NCBI GenBank assembly: GCA_003158895.1
Contig: PMLO01000059.1
Location: 1-7,009 of the forward strand
Direction of reading: 5' to 3'
DNA from: Propionibacteriaceae bacterium
Lineage (GTDB): Bacteria > Actinomycetota > Actinomycetes > Propionibacteriales > Propionibacteriaceae
Length of the DNA: 7,009 nucleotides
The notes under the pieces were generated by a model, which was not told the origin of the DNA, did no database searches, and saw only the letters and a program-made list of their open reading frames with translations. Positions 5,308 through 7,009 of the stretch are shown here, in pieces (position 1 is the stretch's first letter; every line of letters begins with the position of its first letter). Position numbers and translations under genes: made by a program.

Positions 5308-5483
5308 CACGGGGTCCGGGCCGGTTTCCGTACCGCCTCGCCCATCCGGTAGCCTGTGCGGGTTGCCTCGGCGAGGGGCGGCCCGGTTTGCCCGGCCACC
5401 CGTGATCGACTAGGTCCTCCCTCGGACGAGCTCCTGCGCGGCGTACATGGCCGCATCTGACATTCGAGGTTGAGGAGAATCAC
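5308..5483 (+). promoter_or_regulatory. rplY leader with hairpin and -10 candidate
   Basis: A TANNNT-type -10 candidate, TAGCCT, is at 5350-5355; only a poor -35 (TTTCCG, 5325-5330, spacing 19) accompanies it. Downstream, 5376-5401 folds into a hairpin of nine G-C pairs with two mismatches and a TTTG loop. If transcription starts near 5362, this stem would be in the rplY 5' untranslated region, about 80 nt before the start codon. It could alternatively end synthetase transcripts, but no T-run follows. Confidence 0.4.
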
Positions 5484-6125
5484 ATGGCCGACCAGGTCAC
5501 GCTGAGCGCCACGCAGCGCTCCGAATTCGGCAAGGGCGCAGCACGTCGTCTCCGTCGCGCCCACCAGGTGCCGGCCGTTCTGTACGGCCACGGTGCCGAT
5601 CCCGTACACATCAGCCTCCCGGCTCACGAGACCCAGCTCGCGCTGCGCGTCGCGAACGTCCTGCTGGAGATCGACATCGAGGGCGGCAACAAGCAGCTCG
5701 CGCTGCCGAAGCAGGTCCAGAAGGACCCGGTCAACGGCAACATCGAGCACGTCGACCTCGTCGTCGTACGCCGTGGCGAGAAGGTCTCCGTCCAGGTACA
5801 GCTCGTCACGGTCGGCGAGCACTCCAGCGACGTCATGGTGATCATGGACCAGAACACGATCATGCTCGAGGTCGAGGCCACCCACATCCCGACGCAGATC
5901 GAGATCGACGTGACCGGCCTCGAGATCGGTCACGTCATCGCCGCCAAGGACCTCGTCCTTCCTGCCGGTGCGGTCTTCAACGGCAACCCGGACGACCTCA
6001 TCCTGTCCGGCCACTCGGTCCCGTCGCAGTCGTCGATCGACGCTGAGCTCGATGCGGCGTCCGGTGCCGGCGAGGCGGCTGCGGCAGCGGCTCCGGCCCC
6101 GGCTGCGGACATCGACGAGGAGTAA
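5484..6125 (+). CDS. rplY: 50S ribosomal protein L25 / general stress protein Ctc
   Basis: This 213-residue protein is the long (TL5/CTC) form of L25, which binds 5S rRNA in the central protuberance of the large ribosomal subunit. The N-terminal 5S-binding domain (about 1-92) shows RSEFGKGAARRLRRAHQVPAVLYG (12-35) and the conserved KQVQKDPVNGNIEHVDL stretch. A second beta-rich domain follows (about 95-185), then a low-complexity Ala-rich, acidic tail (from about 190) typical of actinobacterial forms. The ATG at 5484 has GAGGAG (5472-5477) 6 nt upstream. The gene is separated from pth by only 9 nt, so the two are almost certainly cotranscribed, linking two translation-related functions. Confidence 0.96.
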   Translation: MADQVTLSATQRSEFGKGAARRLRRAHQVPAVLYGHGADPVHISLPAHETQLALRVANVLLEIDIEGGNKQLALPKQVQKDPVNGNIEHVDLVVVRRGEKVSVQVQLVTVGEHSSDVMVIMDQNTIMLEVEATHIPTQIEIDVTGLEIGHVIAAKDLVLPAGAVFNGNPDDLILSGHSVPSQSSIDAELDAASGAGEAAAAAAPAPAADIDEE

Positions 6126-6134
6126 GCACTGTCC

Positions 6135-6731
6135 ATGGCATGGCTCGTGGTGGGGCTCGGGAATCCGGGCCCCACTTACGCGTCGCATCGGCACAACGCC
6201 GGCGCGATGGTCGTGGCTGAGCTGGCCCGCCGCGCGGGCGTGACGCTCAGCGCCCACGCGCTGCAGCGGGCGAACACCGGGGATGTACGGGTCGGGCCGA
6301 GCGGTGTGGGTGCGGTCGGGGCGGACACGGAGAAGGCGATCCTCGCCACCTCCCGCACGTACATGAACGAGTCCGGCGGACCCGTCGCCAAGCTGCTGGC
6401 CCACTACAAGATCACGCCGGACCATCTCGTGGTGATCCACGACGAGCTGGACATCGACTTCGGCACCATCCGTACCAAGTTCGGCGGCGGGGACAACGGC
6501 CACAACGGCCTCAAGTCGATCCGCGGCGCGATCGGCACCGGCGACTACTACCGCGTGCGCTGGGGAGTCGGGCGTCCGCCCGGACGTCAGGACCCGGCCG
6601 ACTTCGTACTCTCCGAGTTCCCCAAGTCGCTGTCCGAGGACGTCGCCGTCGAGATCGGCCGCGCCGCCGACGCCGTCGAGTGCCTCGTCATGTACGGACT
6701 CGACGCGACCCAGCAGAAGTACAACAGCTGA
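6135..6731 (+). CDS. pth: Peptidyl-tRNA hydrolase
   Basis: This 198-residue cytoplasmic enzyme cleaves the ester between peptide and tRNA in prematurely released peptidyl-tRNAs, recycling tRNA. Signature residues are in place: VVGLGNPGPTYASHRHNAG with Asn10 and catalytic His20 (same numbering as E. coli), TYMNESG with Asn78, VVIHDELDI with Asp103, and GGGDNGHNGLKSI with Asn124. The following GTGDYYRVRWGVGRP segment is also typical, and length is normal. The ATG at 6135 is nearest to the rplY stop; the GAGGAG at 6117-6122, inside the rplY end, is 12 nt upstream, somewhat far, so translation may depend on coupling to rplY. A perfect small hairpin starts 7 nt after the stop. Confidence 0.97.
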   Translation: MAWLVVGLGNPGPTYASHRHNAGAMVVAELARRAGVTLSAHALQRANTGDVRVGPSGVGAVGADTEKAILATSRTYMNESGGPVAKLLAHYKITPDHLVVIHDELDIDFGTIRTKFGGGDNGHNGLKSIRGAIGTGDYYRVRWGVGRPPGRQDPADFVLSEFPKSLSEDVAVEIGRAADAVECLVMYGLDATQQKYNS

Positions 6732-6738
6732 GGCGTGC

Positions 6739-6831
6739 GTGATCGCCGATCACAGGAACGTACCTATCGGCCCGTCGCGAGGCTGAGTCACGCGTGGGAC
6801 CCCGCCCTCGTGGGGTGTTAGGTACGTTCTT
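6739..6831 (+). terminator. Structured terminator region after pth
   Basis: GTGATC/GATCAC with a GCC loop (6739-6753) forms a 6-bp hairpin directly after pth. It is followed by a longer inverted repeat in which 6756-6766 (GAACGTACCTA) is exactly complementary to 6819-6829. The 52-nt interior contains a further ACCCC/GGGGT stem (6799-6816). The right arm runs into TTCTTCT, the only pyrimidine-rich tail here that resembles an intrinsic terminator. It most likely ends the rplY-pth transcript before mfd. Confidence 0.55.
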
Positions 6832-6885
6832 CTGGCCCCGCGGGACGCGGGCAGAGCCGTGGCCGAGCCTGTCGTACAGCGCGGG

Positions 6886-6902
6886 TAGGGTTGGCGGCCG
6901 TG
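6886..6902 (+). promoter_or_regulatory. Candidate -10 box for a leaderless mfd transcript
   Basis: TAGGGT (6886-6891) matches TANNNT and ends 8 nt before GTG 6900, so transcription could begin at or beside the start codon. No clear Shine-Dalgarno sequence precedes the GTG, and no recognisable -35 is present. Leaderless genes are common in actinobacteria, but this is inference from spacing. Confidence 0.3.
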
Positions 6903-7009
6903 ACGGTGAAGGCATTGGTGGATGTCGTGGCGGCCGACCGGGCGGTCGGGCGCTGCATCGACGACGCCCGGAACCGGCTGCCCGTCCTCGACGTGACGGC
7001 GCCTCCCGC
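6900..7009 (+). CDS. mfd: Probable transcription-repair coupling factor Mfd, N-terminus (3' truncated by window)
   Basis: A frame opens at GTG 6900 (or GTG 6906) and runs off the window after 36 codons. The product begins VTVKALVDVVAADRAVGRCIDDARNRL and continues LPVLDVTAPP. This resembles the start of actinobacterial Mfd proteins, a short helical LVDxxxxD segment followed by a beta strand with Ala-Pro residues, and mfd commonly neighbours pth in this phylum. Mfd removes RNA polymerase stalled at DNA lesions and recruits UvrA. No helicase or UvrB-like motif is reached here, so the identity rests on position and weak N-terminal resemblance; another protein is possible. Confidence 0.6.
   Translation, partial: MTVKALVDVVAADRAVGRCIDDARNRLPVLDVTAPP

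Noticed and set aside
3184..5310. 708-codon open frame on the minus strand
   Set aside because: It is antisense to the acyl-CoA synthetase, which has every catalytic motif; the product is Arg/Asp/His-rich and non-globular, typical of high-GC shadow frames, and it also crosses flp2 antisense.
5100..6503. 467-codon open frame on the minus strand
   Set aside because: It is antisense to rplY and pth, both unmistakable genes, and shows no recognisable motif.
1..7009. CRISPR array, tRNA, rRNA or phage attachment site
   Set aside because: No regularly spaced repeats, no cloverleaf-forming segment and no integrase were seen on either strand.

Overview
The window comes from a high-GC Gram-positive bacterium of the Actinomycetota. 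The housekeeping genes glmU, prs, rplY (the long L25/CTC form), pth and the start of a probable mfd run in the order common in that phylum. GTG starts, TANNNT-type -10 candidates and abundant GTAC-containing codons fit this. A Propionibacteriales (Nocardioides/Aeromicrobium-like) host is plausible, but that is inference only.

Layout. Positions 1-1481 hold the 3' end of glmU, overlapping prs by four bases (GTGA); these make cell-wall UDP-GlcNAc and PRPP. A striking set of concentric inverted repeats (about 1516-1622) lies between prs and a convergent lysE/argO-type amino-acid exporter (1641-2240, minus strand). From 2241 to 5307 the plus strand carries a Flp-type prepilin gene (2488-2691), a mosaic of gene debris (2727-3059), a second Flp prepilin gene (3292-3492) and a complete acyl-CoA synthetase gene (3586-5307). 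The housekeeping order then resumes with rplY (5484-6125), pth (6135-6731), a structured intergenic region, and the first codons of a probable mfd (6900 to the window edge).

The main discovery is in the middle. The debris between the pilin genes consists of two internal pieces of the downstream acyl-CoA synthetase, joined across a 232-bp deletion, followed directly by the 5' edge of lysE. Order, orientation and spacing match a tandem duplication of a lysE-flp-acs block: the lysE start lies 248 bp before flp1, and the lysE start remnant lies 251 bp before flp2. The second synthetase copy and second lysE copy have decayed, while both pilin genes survive. The synthetase and lysE remnants are still 92-96 % identical to their parents, yet the pilins share only about 60 % of residues and their upstream regions are mostly unalignable. 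That discordance suggests the pilin cassette diverged separately, for example by acquisition of a second allele, rather than by one simple recent duplication.

No transposase, integrase, CRISPR, tRNA or rRNA was seen. No Tad assembly genes are present, so the pilins would need a Tad/Flp machine encoded elsewhere.
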